From contig NZ_CAAJGL010000112.1 of assembly GCF_900996225.1 (NCBI RefSeq), positions 1 to 64,000 of the forward strand: DNA of 64,000 bases, given 5' to 3'. This document shows positions 41,702-49,753 of this stretch, in pieces (the stretch's first letter is position 1; each line of letters begins with the position of its first letter). The notes beneath the pieces are model-generated. The model saw only the letters and a list, made by a program, of their open reading frames with translations. It made no database searches and had not been told where the DNA came from. The translations under genes were made by a program, and so were the position numbers. Source of the stretch: Paraburkholderia sp. BCC1884 (GTDB taxonomy: Bacteria; Pseudomonadota; Gammaproteobacteria; Burkholderiales; Burkholderiaceae).

Positions 41702-41729
41702 GCCACTTGGCAGCCCGGCTCGTTTTTTT
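41700..41729 (+). terminator. Weak terminator-like element between thrS and infC
   Basis: GAGCC overlapping the thrS stop pairs with GGCTC, followed by G and seven Ts (41723-41729). The stem is only 5 bp with a 12-nt loop, so partial termination, setting a thrS to infC ratio, is the most that can be claimed. Confidence 0.35.
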
Positions 41730-41750
41730 AAATTTTAGAGGAAACGTAAC

Positions 41751-42275
41751 ATCGCTACTGATAAGTCTGCGCACCGCATCAACGGTGAAATTACAGCACC
41801 CGAGGTGCGTCTGGTCGGCGTCGAAAACGAACCGCTCGGCATTGTGAAACTCGCTGATGCGTTCCGCATGTCGGAACAGCAGGACGTGGATCTGGTCGAA
41901 ATCGCTCCGCAAGCGGTTCCGCCGGTTTGCCGCTTGATGGACTACGGCAAGTTCAAGTACTCGGAAGCGAAGAAGCAACACGAGGCCAAGCTCAAGCAGA
42001 AAATCGTCCAGGTCAAGGAAGTCAAATTCCGACCGGGTACTGATGACGGCGACTACAACGTCAAGCTGCGCAATCTCATTCGCTTTCTCGACGACGGCGA
42101 CAAGACGAAAATCACGTTACGTTTCCGTGGCCGCGAAATGGCTCACCAGGAAATCGGTATGCGCGTGCTTGAGCGCCTGCGCACGGACCTTGACGAAGTC
42201 GGTCAGGTCGAGCAGATGCCCAAAATGGAAGGGCGCCAGATGATCATGGTGATCGCTCCGAAGAAAAAGAAGTAA
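41751..42275 (+). CDS. infC: Translation initiation factor IF-3
   Basis: IF-3 blocks premature subunit joining and checks start-codon fidelity on the 30S subunit. I start it at the rare ATC codon 41751, after AGAGGAA, giving 174 aa with the expected ATDKSAHRINGEI opening. The only ATG/GTG alternatives lie inside the conserved N-domain and would delete it. infC in many bacteria uses a non-AUG start so that IF-3 represses its own synthesis. The N-domain (EVRLVGVENEPLGIV, CRLMDYGKFKYSEAKK), basic linker and C-domain (EVKFRPGTDDGDYNVK) are complete. Confidence 0.93.
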   Translation: MATDKSAHRINGEITAPEVRLVGVENEPLGIVKLADAFRMSEQQDVDLVEIAPQAVPPVCRLMDYGKFKYSEAKKQHEAKLKQKIVQVKEVKFRPGTDDGDYNVKLRNLIRFLDDGDKTKITLRFRGREMAHQEIGMRVLERLRTDLDEVGQVEQMPKMEGRQMIMVIAPKKKK

Positions 42276-42523
42276 GAAACTGGAGCAGCGGCGTGCCGTG
42301 TGGCGCGCGCTCTGGTGGTGAAGGTTTGAAACGATGCTGGGCCGGGTGTCCGGTGCGGCATCGGCAGGTTTCGGAACGGCGCGCATGCAAATGCGCGTCG
42401 ATTCCTGAAAAGCGACCGCCGGCACGTTGGGCGGTCTGCATACCAAGTGGAATGGGTTTCGAAGGGCGGGTAATGGCCATCTGGCCGACCGCACACCCAT
42501 ATCCATCTAATAATGGAGTTGTC
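42276..42523 (+). promoter_or_regulatory. Structured infC-rpmI spacer, candidate L20 autoregulatory leader
   Basis: The 248-nt gap holds no supported gene. It has a 10-bp hairpin at 42377-42400 (CGGCGCGCAT with ATGCGCGTCG, one GU) closed by a GCAA tetraloop, a GNRA-type loop, and a further ACCGCC/GGCGGT stem near 42415-42440. In E. coli the infC-rpmI region carries the RNA target by which ribosomal protein L20 represses rpmI-rplT. A comparable role here is inferred from position and structure. Confidence 0.45.
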
Positions 42524-42721
42524 ATGCCGAAGATGAAGACCAAGAAGAGTGCTGCAAAGCGCTTCGTGGTGCGTCCGGGCGGTACCGTCAAGCGCGGTCA
42601 AGCCTTCAAGCGCCACATTCTTACCAAGAAAACCACCAAGAACAAACGCCATTTGCGCGGTTCGACGGCAGTTCATGATGCAGATATGAACTCCGTGCGC
42701 GCAATGTTGCCGTTCGCTTAA
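42524..42721 (+). CDS. rpmI: 50S ribosomal protein bL35
   Basis: A 65-aa basic ribosomal protein, MPKMKTKKSAAKRF at the start and KNKRHLRGSTAVHDADMNSVRAMLPFA at the end, both diagnostic of L35. ATG follows GGAG. rplT starts 29 bp downstream. The long structured spacer before it may carry translational control. Confidence 0.97.
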   Translation: MPKMKTKKSAAKRFVVRPGGTVKRGQAFKRHILTKKTTKNKRHLRGSTAVHDADMNSVRAMLPFA

Positions 42722-42750
42722 CCCTTAACCGAAACTCATAGGAGCAAGAC

Positions 42751-43110
42751 ATGCCTCGAGTAAAACGTGGGGTTACCGCACGGGCCCGTCACAAGAAGAT
42801 CATCAAGCTGGCCAAGGGTTACCGCGGCCGTCGCAATAACGTCTATCGCATCGCCAAGCAGGCGGTCATGCGCGCAGGCCAATACGCCTATCGCGATCGC
42901 CGCAACAAGAAGCGTGTGTTCCGTGCATTGTGGATCACGCGTATCAACGCGGCGGTGCGTCAGCACGACATGACGTACAGCGTGTTCATCAACGGCCTGA
43001 AGAAGGCTTCGATCGAACTCGACCGCAAGGTGCTGGCCGACATGGCTGTGTTCGACAAGGCTGCTTTTGCTGCGATCGTTCAGCAGGTGAAAGCCGCCGT
43101 TGCAGCCTGA
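42751..43110 (+). CDS. rplT: 50S ribosomal protein bL20
   Basis: A 119-aa protein that binds 23S rRNA early in assembly and commonly represses its own operon. [25 protein letters not shown] is the basic N-terminal extension, and the globular C-domain has [32 protein letters not shown] precedes the ATG. A strong terminator at 43186 separates it from pheS. Confidence 0.97.
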
Positions 43111-43185
43111 TTGCGCTTCTGGCAATTAACACTGCGTGGTTCGTTGTAGCGAACATCCGGTAGTCGCGGTGACGCTGCAGCAAAA

Positions 43186-43214
43186 ACGGGGCTCCTCACC
43201 GAGCCCCGTTTTTG
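43186..43214 (+). terminator. Intrinsic terminator between rplT and pheS
   Basis: ACGGGGCT and AGCCCCGT form a perfect 8-bp stem with an 8-nt loop and a following run of five Ts interrupted by G. It lies 75 bp after rplT. No Phe-rich leader ORF like E. coli pheM is visible between rplT and this hairpin. Confidence 0.85.
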
Positions 43215-43268
43215 TTGGTAGAACCAGTTTTGCTTCGATTGAACACTGACGTTGAAATGATGGGATCA

Positions 43269-44282
43269 ATGGATCTGGACCAGATTGTCGCCGACGCGCA
43301 AAAAGCCTTCGCAGAAGCCTCCGACGTCACCACCCTCGAGAACGAGAAAGCCCGCTTTCTTGGTAAATCGGGTGCGCTGACCGAGCTGTTGAAGGGCCTT
43401 GGCAAACTCGATCCCGAAACGCGCAAGACCGAAGGCGCACGGATCAACCTCGTCAAGCAACAAGTGGAAGCCGCGTTGACGGCGCGCCGTCAGGCATTGG
43501 CCGACGCGTTGCTGAATCAGCGCCTCGCCGCTGAAGCCATCGACGTCACGTTGCCCGGTCGCGGCACCGGCGCCGGCAGCCTGCACCCGGTGATGCGTAC
43601 GTGGGAGCGCGTCGAACAGATTTTCCGGTCGATTGGATTCGACGTGGCCGACGGCCCCGAAATCGAAACCGACTGGTACAACTTCACCTCGCTGAACAGC
43701 CCGGAAAACCATCCGGCGCGTTCCATGCAGGACACCTTCTACGTCGACGGCAAAGATGCCGACGGCCGCCAACTGCTGCTGCGCACCCACACCAGCCCGA
43801 TGCAGGTGCGCTACGCGCGTACCAACACGCCGCCTATCAAGGTAATCGTGCCGGGCCGCACGTACCGCGTGGACAGCGACGCGACGCATTCGCCGATGTT
43901 CAACCAGGTCGAAGGCCTGTGGATCGACGAGAACATCAGCTTCGCGGACCTGAAGGGCGTCTACACCGACTTCCTCAAGAAATTCTTCGAGCGCGACGAC
44001 ATTCTCGTGCGCTTCCGTCCGTCGTATTTTCCGTTCACCGAACCGTCGGCTGAGATCGACATGCTGTTCGAAACGGGCAAGAACGCCGGCAAGTGGCTCG
44101 AAATTTCTGGCTCCGGCCAGGTTCACCCCACGGTGATCCGCAACATGGGCCTCGACCCCGAGCGTTACATCGGCTTCGCCTTCGGCAGCGGCCTCGAGCG
44201 GCTCACGATGTTGCGTTACGGCGTGCAAGACCTGCGTCTGTTCTTCGAAAACGACCTGCGTTTCCTGCGTCAATTCGCCTGA
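43269..44282 (+). CDS. pheS: Phenylalanine--tRNA ligase alpha subunit
   Basis: Catalytic subunit of the heterotetrameric PheRS. The start MDLDQIVADAQKAFAEASD gives 337 aa (E. coli 327). The N-terminal coiled coil binds tRNA. Class II motifs follow: HPVMRTWERVEQIFRSIGFD (motif 1), TSPMQVRYARTNTPP with PGRTYRVDSDATHSPMFNQVEG (motif 2), and GFAFGSGLERLTMLRYG (motif 3). Two in-frame ATGs at 43257 and 43260 are alternative starts. A terminator precedes it, so it may have its own promoter between 43215 and 43250. Confidence 0.96.
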   Translation: MDLDQIVADAQKAFAEASDVTTLENEKARFLGKSGALTELLKGLGKLDPETRKTEGARINLVKQQVEAALTARRQALADALLNQRLAAEAIDVTLPGRGTGAGSLHPVMRTWERVEQIFRSIGFDVADGPEIETDWYNFTSLNSPENHPARSMQDTFYVDGKDADGRQLLLRTHTSPMQVRYARTNTPPIKVIVPGRTYRVDSDATHSPMFNQVEGLWIDENISFADLKGVYTDFLKKFFERDDILVRFRPSYFPFTEPSAEIDMLFETGKNAGKWLEISGSGQVHPTVIRNMGLDPERYIGFAFGSGLERLTMLRYGVQDLRLFFENDLRFLRQFA

Positions 44283-44424
44283 ACCGGCGCGGTCGAACGC
44301 GACAAGCCTCAAGTGCGGCACTGCGTGCAGTGCCGCCTGCAGCGTCCCCGGTAGTGCGCACAGTTGCATCGAACGCAAGCACCGCCGGACGTGGACCTAA
44401 CCTGATCAGAACGTACACAGAACC

Positions 44425-46860
44425 ATGCAATTCCCGGAATCCTGGCTGAGAACCTTTGTCGATCCGCAACTGACGACCGATCAACTGTCGCACGCGTTGA
44501 CGATGGCGGGTCTCGAAGTCGAAGACCTGCGGCCGGTCGCGCCGCCGACCTCGAAGATCGTCGTCGGCCAGGTGCTGGAAGTCGTCAAGCACCCGGACGC
44601 GGACAAGCTCAACGTGTGTCAGGTCGACGCCGGCACGGGCACGACGCTGAACATCGTGTGCGGTGCGCCCAACGTGGCGCCGGGCATCAAGGTGCCCGTC
44701 GCGCTGGTGGGCGCGGAACTGCCGCCGGCTGAAGAGGGCGGCACGCCGTTCGCGATCAGGCTCTCGAAGCTACGTGGCGTGGAAAGCCAGGGCATGTTGT
44801 GCTCGGCACGCGAACTCAAGCTCTCGGAAGATCATAGCGGCCTGATGATCCTGCCGGAAGATACGCCGATCGGCCAGGACATTCGCGAGACGTTGAATCT
44901 CGACGACACCGTTTTCGAAATCAAGCTGACGCCGAACAAGGCTGACTGCCTCTCGGTGTTCGGGGTGGCGCGCGAGACGTCGGCGATCACGGGCGCGCCG
45001 CTGCGTCCGCTCGAGATCAAGCCGGTCGAAGTGAAGCTCACTGAAACGTTGCCCGTGAAAATTTCGGCGCCTGATCTGTGCGGCCGTTTCTCGGGCCGCG
45101 TGATTCGCGGCGTGAACGCACGCGCGAAGTCGCCGCAATGGATGGTTGAGCGTCTGGAGCGCTCGGGTCAGCGCAGCATCTCGGCACTGGTCGATATCTC
45201 GAACTATGTGATGCTCGAACTCGGCCGGCCGTCGCACGTGTTCGATCTGGACAAGATCCACGGCGGCATGGACGTGCGCTGGGGCCGCAAGGGCGAAACG
45301 CTCAAGCTGCTGAACGGCAACACCGTCGAGCTCGATGAAACCGTTGGCGTGATCGCGGACGAGCAGCACATCGAAAGCCTCGCGGGCATCATGGGCGGCG
45401 ACAGCACCGCCGTCACGCTCGACACCACCAACATCTATCTGGAAGCCGCGTTCTGGTGGCCGGATAGCATTCGTGGCCGCTCGCGCAAGTACAACTTCTC
45501 GACCGATGCCGGCCATCGCTTTGAACGTGGCGTCGACTACGCGACGACCGTCGATCACATCGAACGCATCACACGGCTGATTCTCGACATCTGCGGCGGC
45601 GAAGCTGGCCCGGTCGACGATCAGATCGTCAACGTGCCCAGGCGCGAGCCGGTGACCATGCGCGTGTCGCGAGCGAACCGCATCATCGGTGTGAAGATCA
45701 GTGCTGATGAAATCGCGCAGATCTTCACGCGTCTCGGTCTCACGTTCGAACGTGGCGAAGACACGTTCTCGGTGACGCCGCCGTCGTACCGTTTCGACAT
45801 CGAAATCGAAGAAGACCTGATCGAAGAAGTCGCGCGCATCTACGGCTTCGAAAAGATCCCGGCACGCCCGCCGGTCGCCACGAGCGAGATGCTGGCGACC
45901 AACGAAACGCAGCGTTCGATTCACGTGATTCGCCACGCGCTCGCCGCGCGCGATTACGCGGAGACGGTCAACTTCAGTTTCGTCGACGCGGCGTGGGAGC
46001 AGGATTTCGCCGGCAACGACAAGCCGGTACGTCTGCTGAATCCGATCGCAAGCCAGTTGTCGGTCATGCGCACTACGCTGTTCGGCAGCCTGATCGAAGT
46101 GCTGCGCACGAACCTGAATCGCCGCGCAGCGGATCGTGTGCGCGTGTTCGAAGCGGGTCGCGTGTTCCTGCATGATCCGTCGATCAAGGCCGGCGAATTG
46201 ACGGTCGAAGGTTTCGCGCAGCCGAAGATGCTGGGTGGCCTCGCTTACGGTCCGGTACAGGACGAGCAGTGGGGCGCTTCCACCCGCGCGGTCGATTATT
46301 TCGACGTGAAAGGCGATCTCGAAGCGGTGCTCGCGCCGGCCGTGGCACGTTTCGTGAAAGCGGAGCATCCGGCGTTGCATCCGGGACGCAGCGCGCGCAT
46401 CGAACTGAATGGCCGTGCAGTGGGCTGGATTGGCGAATTGCATCCGCGCTGGATGCAGAAATATGATTTGCCGCATGCGCCGATTCTGTTTGAAATCGAA
46501 GCAGAAGCATTAATGCAGCGTGTATTGCCGATTCCGTCGGAAGTATCTAAATTCCCGCCGGTACGGCGCGATATTGCGCTTGTCGTCGATCAGAAAATCG
46601 AGGTTCAGGCACTGCTGGACGAGCTGCAGAAGGCCCAGTCCGAGCCGGCTTGCAAGACCGTTCAGAAGGTTGCGCTTTTCGACGAATTCCGTCCAAAATC
46701 AAACACTTCCGGTGGCCTGGCCACTCACGAGAAAAGCCTTGCGTTCCGTGTGACCTTGCAAGATACTGGCGGGACCCTTCAGGATGAAACGGTCGATCTG
46801 GCCATTCAAACTCTGGTGGAACGTCTGGCTCGAGTATATGGCGCACGGTTGCGCGGATAA
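44425..46860 (+). CDS. pheT: Phenylalanine--tRNA ligase beta subunit
   Basis: An 811-aa subunit holding editing and anticodon-binding functions. Domains in order: EMAP/tRNA-binding fold near 40-150 (VGQVLEVVKHPDADKLNVCQVD), B3/B4 editing domain (around SALVDISNYVMLELGRPSHVFD), B5 (SRANRIIGVKISADEIAQIF), catalytic-like core, and the C-terminal FDX-ACB domain (FPPVRRDIALVVDQKI). The gap to pheS is 142 bp. It is followed by ihfA 71 bp downstream, the same order as in E. coli. Confidence 0.97.
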   Translation: MQFPESWLRTFVDPQLTTDQLSHALTMAGLEVEDLRPVAPPTSKIVVGQVLEVVKHPDADKLNVCQVDAGTGTTLNIVCGAPNVAPGIKVPVALVGAELPPAEEGGTPFAIRLSKLRGVESQGMLCSARELKLSEDHSGLMILPEDTPIGQDIRETLNLDDTVFEIKLTPNKADCLSVFGVARETSAITGAPLRPLEIKPVEVKLTETLPVKISAPDLCGRFSGRVIRGVNARAKSPQWMVERLERSGQRSISALVDISNYVMLELGRPSHVFDLDKIHGGMDVRWGRKGETLKLLNGNTVELDETVGVIADEQHIESLAGIMGGDSTAVTLDTTNIYLEAAFWWPDSIRGRSRKYNFSTDAGHRFERGVDYATTVDHIERITRLILDICGGEAGPVDDQIVNVPRREPVTMRVSRANRIIGVKISADEIAQIFTRLGLTFERGEDTFSVTPPSYRFDIEIEEDLIEEVARIYGFEKIPARPPVATSEMLATNETQRSIHVIRHALAARDYAETVNFSFVDAAWEQDFAGNDKPVRLLNPIASQLSVMRTTLFGSLIEVLRTNLNRRAADRVRVFEAGRVFLHDPSIKAGELTVEGFAQPKMLGGLAYGPVQDEQWGASTRAVDYFDVKGDLEAVLAPAVARFVKAEHPALHPGRSARIELNGRAVGWIGELHPRWMQKYDLPHAPILFEIEAEALMQRVLPIPSEVSKFPPVRRDIALVVDQKIEVQALLDELQKAQSEPACKTVQKVALFDEFRPKSNTSGGLATHEKSLAFRVTLQDTGGTLQDETVDLAIQTLVERLARVYGARLRG

Positions 46861-46931
46861 CCCGCATTTAACAATTGCACGGCTGTTTCCGCATCCTTTG
46901 TTTTTTGCTTGGCGCGCCATTTGATAGATAT

Positions 46932-47342
46932 ATGAATGAAATGAACTCGAGTGATTTCGAAGCCCTTCTTACGGCGCAACGCAGCGCCATGATTCGCGAT
47001 ATTCCGACATCACCCGCCGTCGTTTCCACTGAAACGCCGACGCTCACCAAAGCGGAACTTGCCGAGTTGCTGTTCGACAATGTCGGGCTCAACAAGCGGG
47101 AAGCGAAAGACATGGTCGAAGCGTTTTTCGAGGTGATCCGCGACGCGTTGGAGAGCGGCGACAGCGTGAAGTTGTCGGGGTTCGGCAACTTCCAGTTGCG
47201 CGACAAACCCCAGCGTCCCGGCAGAAACCCGAAAACCGGCGAGGCGATTCCGATCGCCGCGCGCCGCGTGGTGACGTTCCATGCAAGTCAAAAGCTGAAG
47301 GCGCTCGTTGAGAACGGCGCTGAAGCGAGCTTCGCGCGCTGA
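46932..47342 (+). CDS. ihfA: Integration host factor alpha subunit
   Basis: Sequence-preferring DNA-bending protein; pairs with IhfB. The core from LTKAELAELLFDNVGLNKREAKD to GRNPKTGEAIPIAARRVVTF matches IHF-alpha, including the Pro that intercalates in DNA. The product is 136 aa versus 99 in E. coli because of about 35 extra N-terminal residues before LTKAEL. Start options ATG 46932, 46941 or an internal ATG at residue 19 cannot be separated by sequence alone; 46932 follows an AT-rich leader without a strong Shine-Dalgarno. A MerR gene follows by 47 bp. Confidence 0.93.
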   Translation: MNEMNSSDFEALLTAQRSAMIRDIPTSPAVVSTETPTLTKAELAELLFDNVGLNKREAKDMVEAFFEVIRDALESGDSVKLSGFGNFQLRDKPQRPGRNPKTGEAIPIAARRVVTFHASQKLKALVENGAEASFAR

Positions 47343-47389
47343 TTGACTGGCGCGTTCCTGCGCAACCCAACAAGACGGCCTAACTGACG

Positions 47390-47809
47390 ATGACAGCGAC
47401 GATCGAAAAAGTCGTCTTGCCTCCGATTCCGGCGAAGCGCTACTTCACGATTGGTGAGGTCAGCGAACTATGCGGTGTGAAGCCGCATGTGCTGCGCTAT
47501 TGGGAACAGGAATTCACGCAGTTGAGGCCGGTCAAGCGGCGCGGCAATCGTCGCTACTACCAGCACCACGAGGTGCTGCTGATCCGGCGGATTCGGGAGT
47601 TGCTGTACGAGCAGGGCTTCACGATCAACGGCGCACGCAATCGGCTCGATTCGCACGGTGGCGGCGCGCATGGAGCGTCGGGCGAGCCGGTTGAAGAAGG
47701 CGAGGGCACTGCAGCACTCACATCGGCGGAGACGGCAAACACCGCGTCGGTAGACGTCGAACAATTGCGCACGGAATTGCTGAACGTGATCGATTTGTTG
47801 GGCCACTAG
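47390..47809 (+). CDS. MerR-family transcriptional regulator
   Basis: A 139-aa regulator with the MerR winged helix (KRYFTIGEVSELCGVKPHVLRYWE, RRYYQHHEVLLIRRIRELLYEQGF, about residues 16-80). A short acidic, low-complexity C-terminus follows, without the metal-binding Cys of classical MerR. It resembles the small MerR proteins encoded after ihfA in many proteobacteria. Target unknown. Confidence 0.88.
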   Translation: MTATIEKVVLPPIPAKRYFTIGEVSELCGVKPHVLRYWEQEFTQLRPVKRRGNRRYYQHHEVLLIRRIRELLYEQGFTINGARNRLDSHGGGAHGASGEPVEEGEGTAALTSAETANTASVDVEQLRTELLNVIDLLGH

Positions 47810-47832
47810 ACTGTTTTGTTCGCGCAGAGCGG

Positions 47833-47861
47833 TTCTAATCGAATGAAGTGTCTGTTATAAT
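47833..47861 (+). promoter_or_regulatory. Promoter of tRNA-Pro
   Basis: Perfect TATAAT at 47856-47861 with a weak -35 TTCTAA (47833-47838) at 17-bp spacing, ending 11 bp before the tRNA. Together with the MerR stop at 47809 it marks an independent transcript. Confidence 0.6.
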
Positions 47862-47872
47862 TTTGCACTGTT

Positions 47873-47953
<81 letters not shown>

Positions 47954-47957
47954 AATC

Positions 47958-47991
47958 AAGGCCTTACAAGCAATGCTTGTAAGGCCTTTTT
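47958..47991 (+). terminator. Intrinsic terminator of tRNA-Pro
   Basis: AAGGCCTTACAAGC and GCTTGTAAGGCCTT form a perfect 14-bp stem with a 3-nt loop, followed by five Ts. It starts 9 bp after the tRNA. Bases 47992-48256 hold no gene I can support, only the likely promoter of the next small gene. Confidence 0.93.
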
Positions 47992-48256
47992 CGTTTTCTC
48001 CTGCCGTCCATTGTTCCCAACCGTTTCGTTTCGCTCACCCCGCCGTTCCGGATTACCAACGCTGCAGTCTCACAGCGGGGCCTCGACTCGTCCAGACACT
48101 TCCGTCTGCATATGGACGAGCACCAGGGTTAGTACGGAATTCAACAACATTCTTTTGTCCCGGCAGCGCTTCATTTCGAGTCGCCTTCGCCATAGACTGG
48201 CTTCACTGAAACGCAAACAGGTGTTTGCGAAACAACACAGTCTGGAGGTAGTCACC

Positions 48257-48508
48257 ATGAAACTCGTTCAATCGTTCATCGTCGCAGCGGCTCTCGCAAT
48301 CCCGGCTGTCTCGTCTTTCGCTCAATCGAATCCGTCGGTGAACCCGGCTACGGATTTCGGCGGTGTGGTCGATGGCACGTCGGCGTCCGGCGCCCATCAG
48401 CGGCTGCATGCATTTGACTCCAGCGTCTTGCGGGTAGGCCACAAAATTCAAGGTTCGATCCGTCCGGATGCAAACCATGGGATGAAGCCGCTGTACTTCG
48501 GCTCGTAA
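48257..48508 (+). CDS. Small secreted hypothetical protein
   Basis: An 83-aa precursor with a clear signal peptide (MKLVQSFIVAAALAIPAVSSFAQ), cleavable after AFA-type FAQ at about residue 23. The mature 60-residue chain is rich in Gly, Ser, His and Asn and has no Cys. A near-consensus GGAGGT lies 8 bp before the ATG, so translation is credible. The N-terminus is like small DUF4148-type exported proteins of Burkholderia, but the mature part lacks their TRAQVRAEL motif. Function unknown; periplasmic location inferred. Confidence 0.75.
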   Translation: MKLVQSFIVAAALAIPAVSSFAQSNPSVNPATDFGGVVDGTSASGAHQRLHAFDSSVLRVGHKIQGSIRPDANHGMKPLYFGS

Positions 48509-48589
48509 TCAGCGGGACCGAGGTTGCAACAGGCTAGGGCTGGCCGGATAAAAGACTGGCGCCAACGCGATCTGTCGAGGCAACACCCA

Positions 48590-48620
48590 AAAAAACGCGC
48601 AGACTTGTCTGCGCGTTTTT
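48590..48620. terminator. Bidirectional intrinsic terminator
   Basis: AACGCGCAGAC and GTCTGCGCGTT pair perfectly with a 2-nt loop, with an A-run before and a T-run after. It can serve the exported-protein gene on the plus strand and the acyltransferase remnant on the minus strand. Confidence 0.85.
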
Positions 48621-48679
48621 GCTTCGTCCAGATTTGCGTGTTGAAAATCTCAACCGTCCATGCAATCTCATCCTGCCGG

Positions 48680-49276
48680 TTAGGCAACTGTTCTCGGGTC
48701 GGCCGTCCACTGATTGGACCGGCGAGTCAACCACCGACCCGCTGCGCGACTCAGCGGTCGCTCAAGCAAACGGTGACAGGCGAGGCCCACGAAAATCGAG
48801 GCAAGCACCACCGCCAGATAGACGATATCGCCAGGCAATCCATGCTGCCGGTCGGCCATCTGGATCAGCTTCAGACCGAACGGAAGCGTGAGAACGTGCG
48901 TCAGATAAATGGAATACGACGCATCGCCCAACATGCTGAGAAATCTGCTCCAGCGAATTTTCGTTTCCAGTGCGAGAGCGACAACGACGATCGCCAGCGC
49001 CGGCAGTCCGACCACAATGGGCCGATTGGCCACCGTCAGCGTGGGTGCATATAGCGTTCTGAACGCAATGACGCTAAACAGCACGACGAGTGCAGTCGAT
49101 AGCGAAATCTGCTTTCCTCTCGCGTAGTAAGTGCCCACGCAGCACCCCGCGACGAACTCGAGAACAATCGGGTTCGTGTAGAAGAGAAATGGAACACTTG
49201 AGCCGTGCGCGAACTGCAGGATCGAAGTGAAGCCAAGAAATACCGCGACGGGAAAGGTTTCAGCAATTAAGCATTT
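48680..49276 (-). pseudogene. C-terminal remnant of an acyltransferase-3 (OafA/YrhL-like) gene
   Basis: An open frame of 198 codons on the minus strand begins directly after an in-frame TAA (49277-49279) with no start codon. Its sequence matches only the C-terminal half of membrane acyltransferase-3 proteins: NPIVLEFVAGCCVG, LGDASYSIYLTHVLTL and HRLLERPLSR, with about five TM helices. The catalytic N-terminal half is absent, so it is probably non-functional; internal GTG starts would give only a fragment. The break coincides with an inverted repeat and lies close to a second truncated gene on the other strand. Confidence 0.75.
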
Positions 49277-49284
49277 TTAATTGC
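49263..49284. repeat. 8-bp inverted repeat at the junction of two gene remnants
   Basis: GCAATTAA (49263-49270) and TTAATTGC (49277-49284) are perfect inverted copies around 6 bp. They sit exactly where the acyltransferase frame ends and shortly before the MaoC-like frame opens. May be a recombination scar. Confidence 0.5.
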
Positions 49285-49327
49285 GCCACAAGGTATTAAT
49301 GGCCTTGATTCGCTATCGTCTGAATAG

Positions 49328-49696
49328 CCGAAGAAGCAACCTGAATTCAACTTCCGCAACAGGCGAGCCCCCGCTGGACGAGGTGGACATGCAAAGCGTT
49401 TCGGGCATCCCGCGCCGGTGGCGCGCTGCCTGCAGGTGCTGGCTTTTACGGCGCGCGGTGCCACGCTTCTGCCGCACACTTTCGGTGAGATCTTTATCGC
49501 CTTCGTCGAACGGTCCTGTCGGTTTCTGCTGGAAATCCAGGCGGGCGATACACTTTATCCTCCGTTGGAGATCGTAGAGCTCACAGCCATGAGTAATAGC
49601 GGAGCGGTCAGAACCCGCGTCACGGTTCACAATCAGCGCGGAGAACGGGTGCTTTCCGGAAGCCATAAGTATCTTTTGAAGACCTCACAGGCGTGA
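49328..49696 (+). pseudogene. C-terminal remnant of a MaoC-like dehydratase
   Basis: A frame opens after a TAG at 49325-49327 and runs to TGA 49696 with no ATG and no Shine-Dalgarno; GTG 49418 is the first plausible start. The last 60 residues (AGDTLYPPLEIVELT, VRTRVTVHNQRGERVLSGSHKYLL) look like the end of a MaoC/hot-dog acyl dehydratase. The N-terminal half with the catalytic Asp-His motif is missing. I read it as a gene fragment left by deletion, ending 57 bp before katG. A short hot-dog protein starting at GTG cannot be excluded. Confidence 0.6.
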
Positions 49697-49753
49697 TGCG
49701 CGGGTAGGCCGGCATGAGGTAACGGCGCTCAAGTCATTTCAAGGAGACAGTCC

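Noticed and set aside
43111..43268. Phe-rich leader peptide (pheM-like) before pheS
   Set aside because: Short frames here contain at most one Phe. The terminator more simply ends the rplT transcript.
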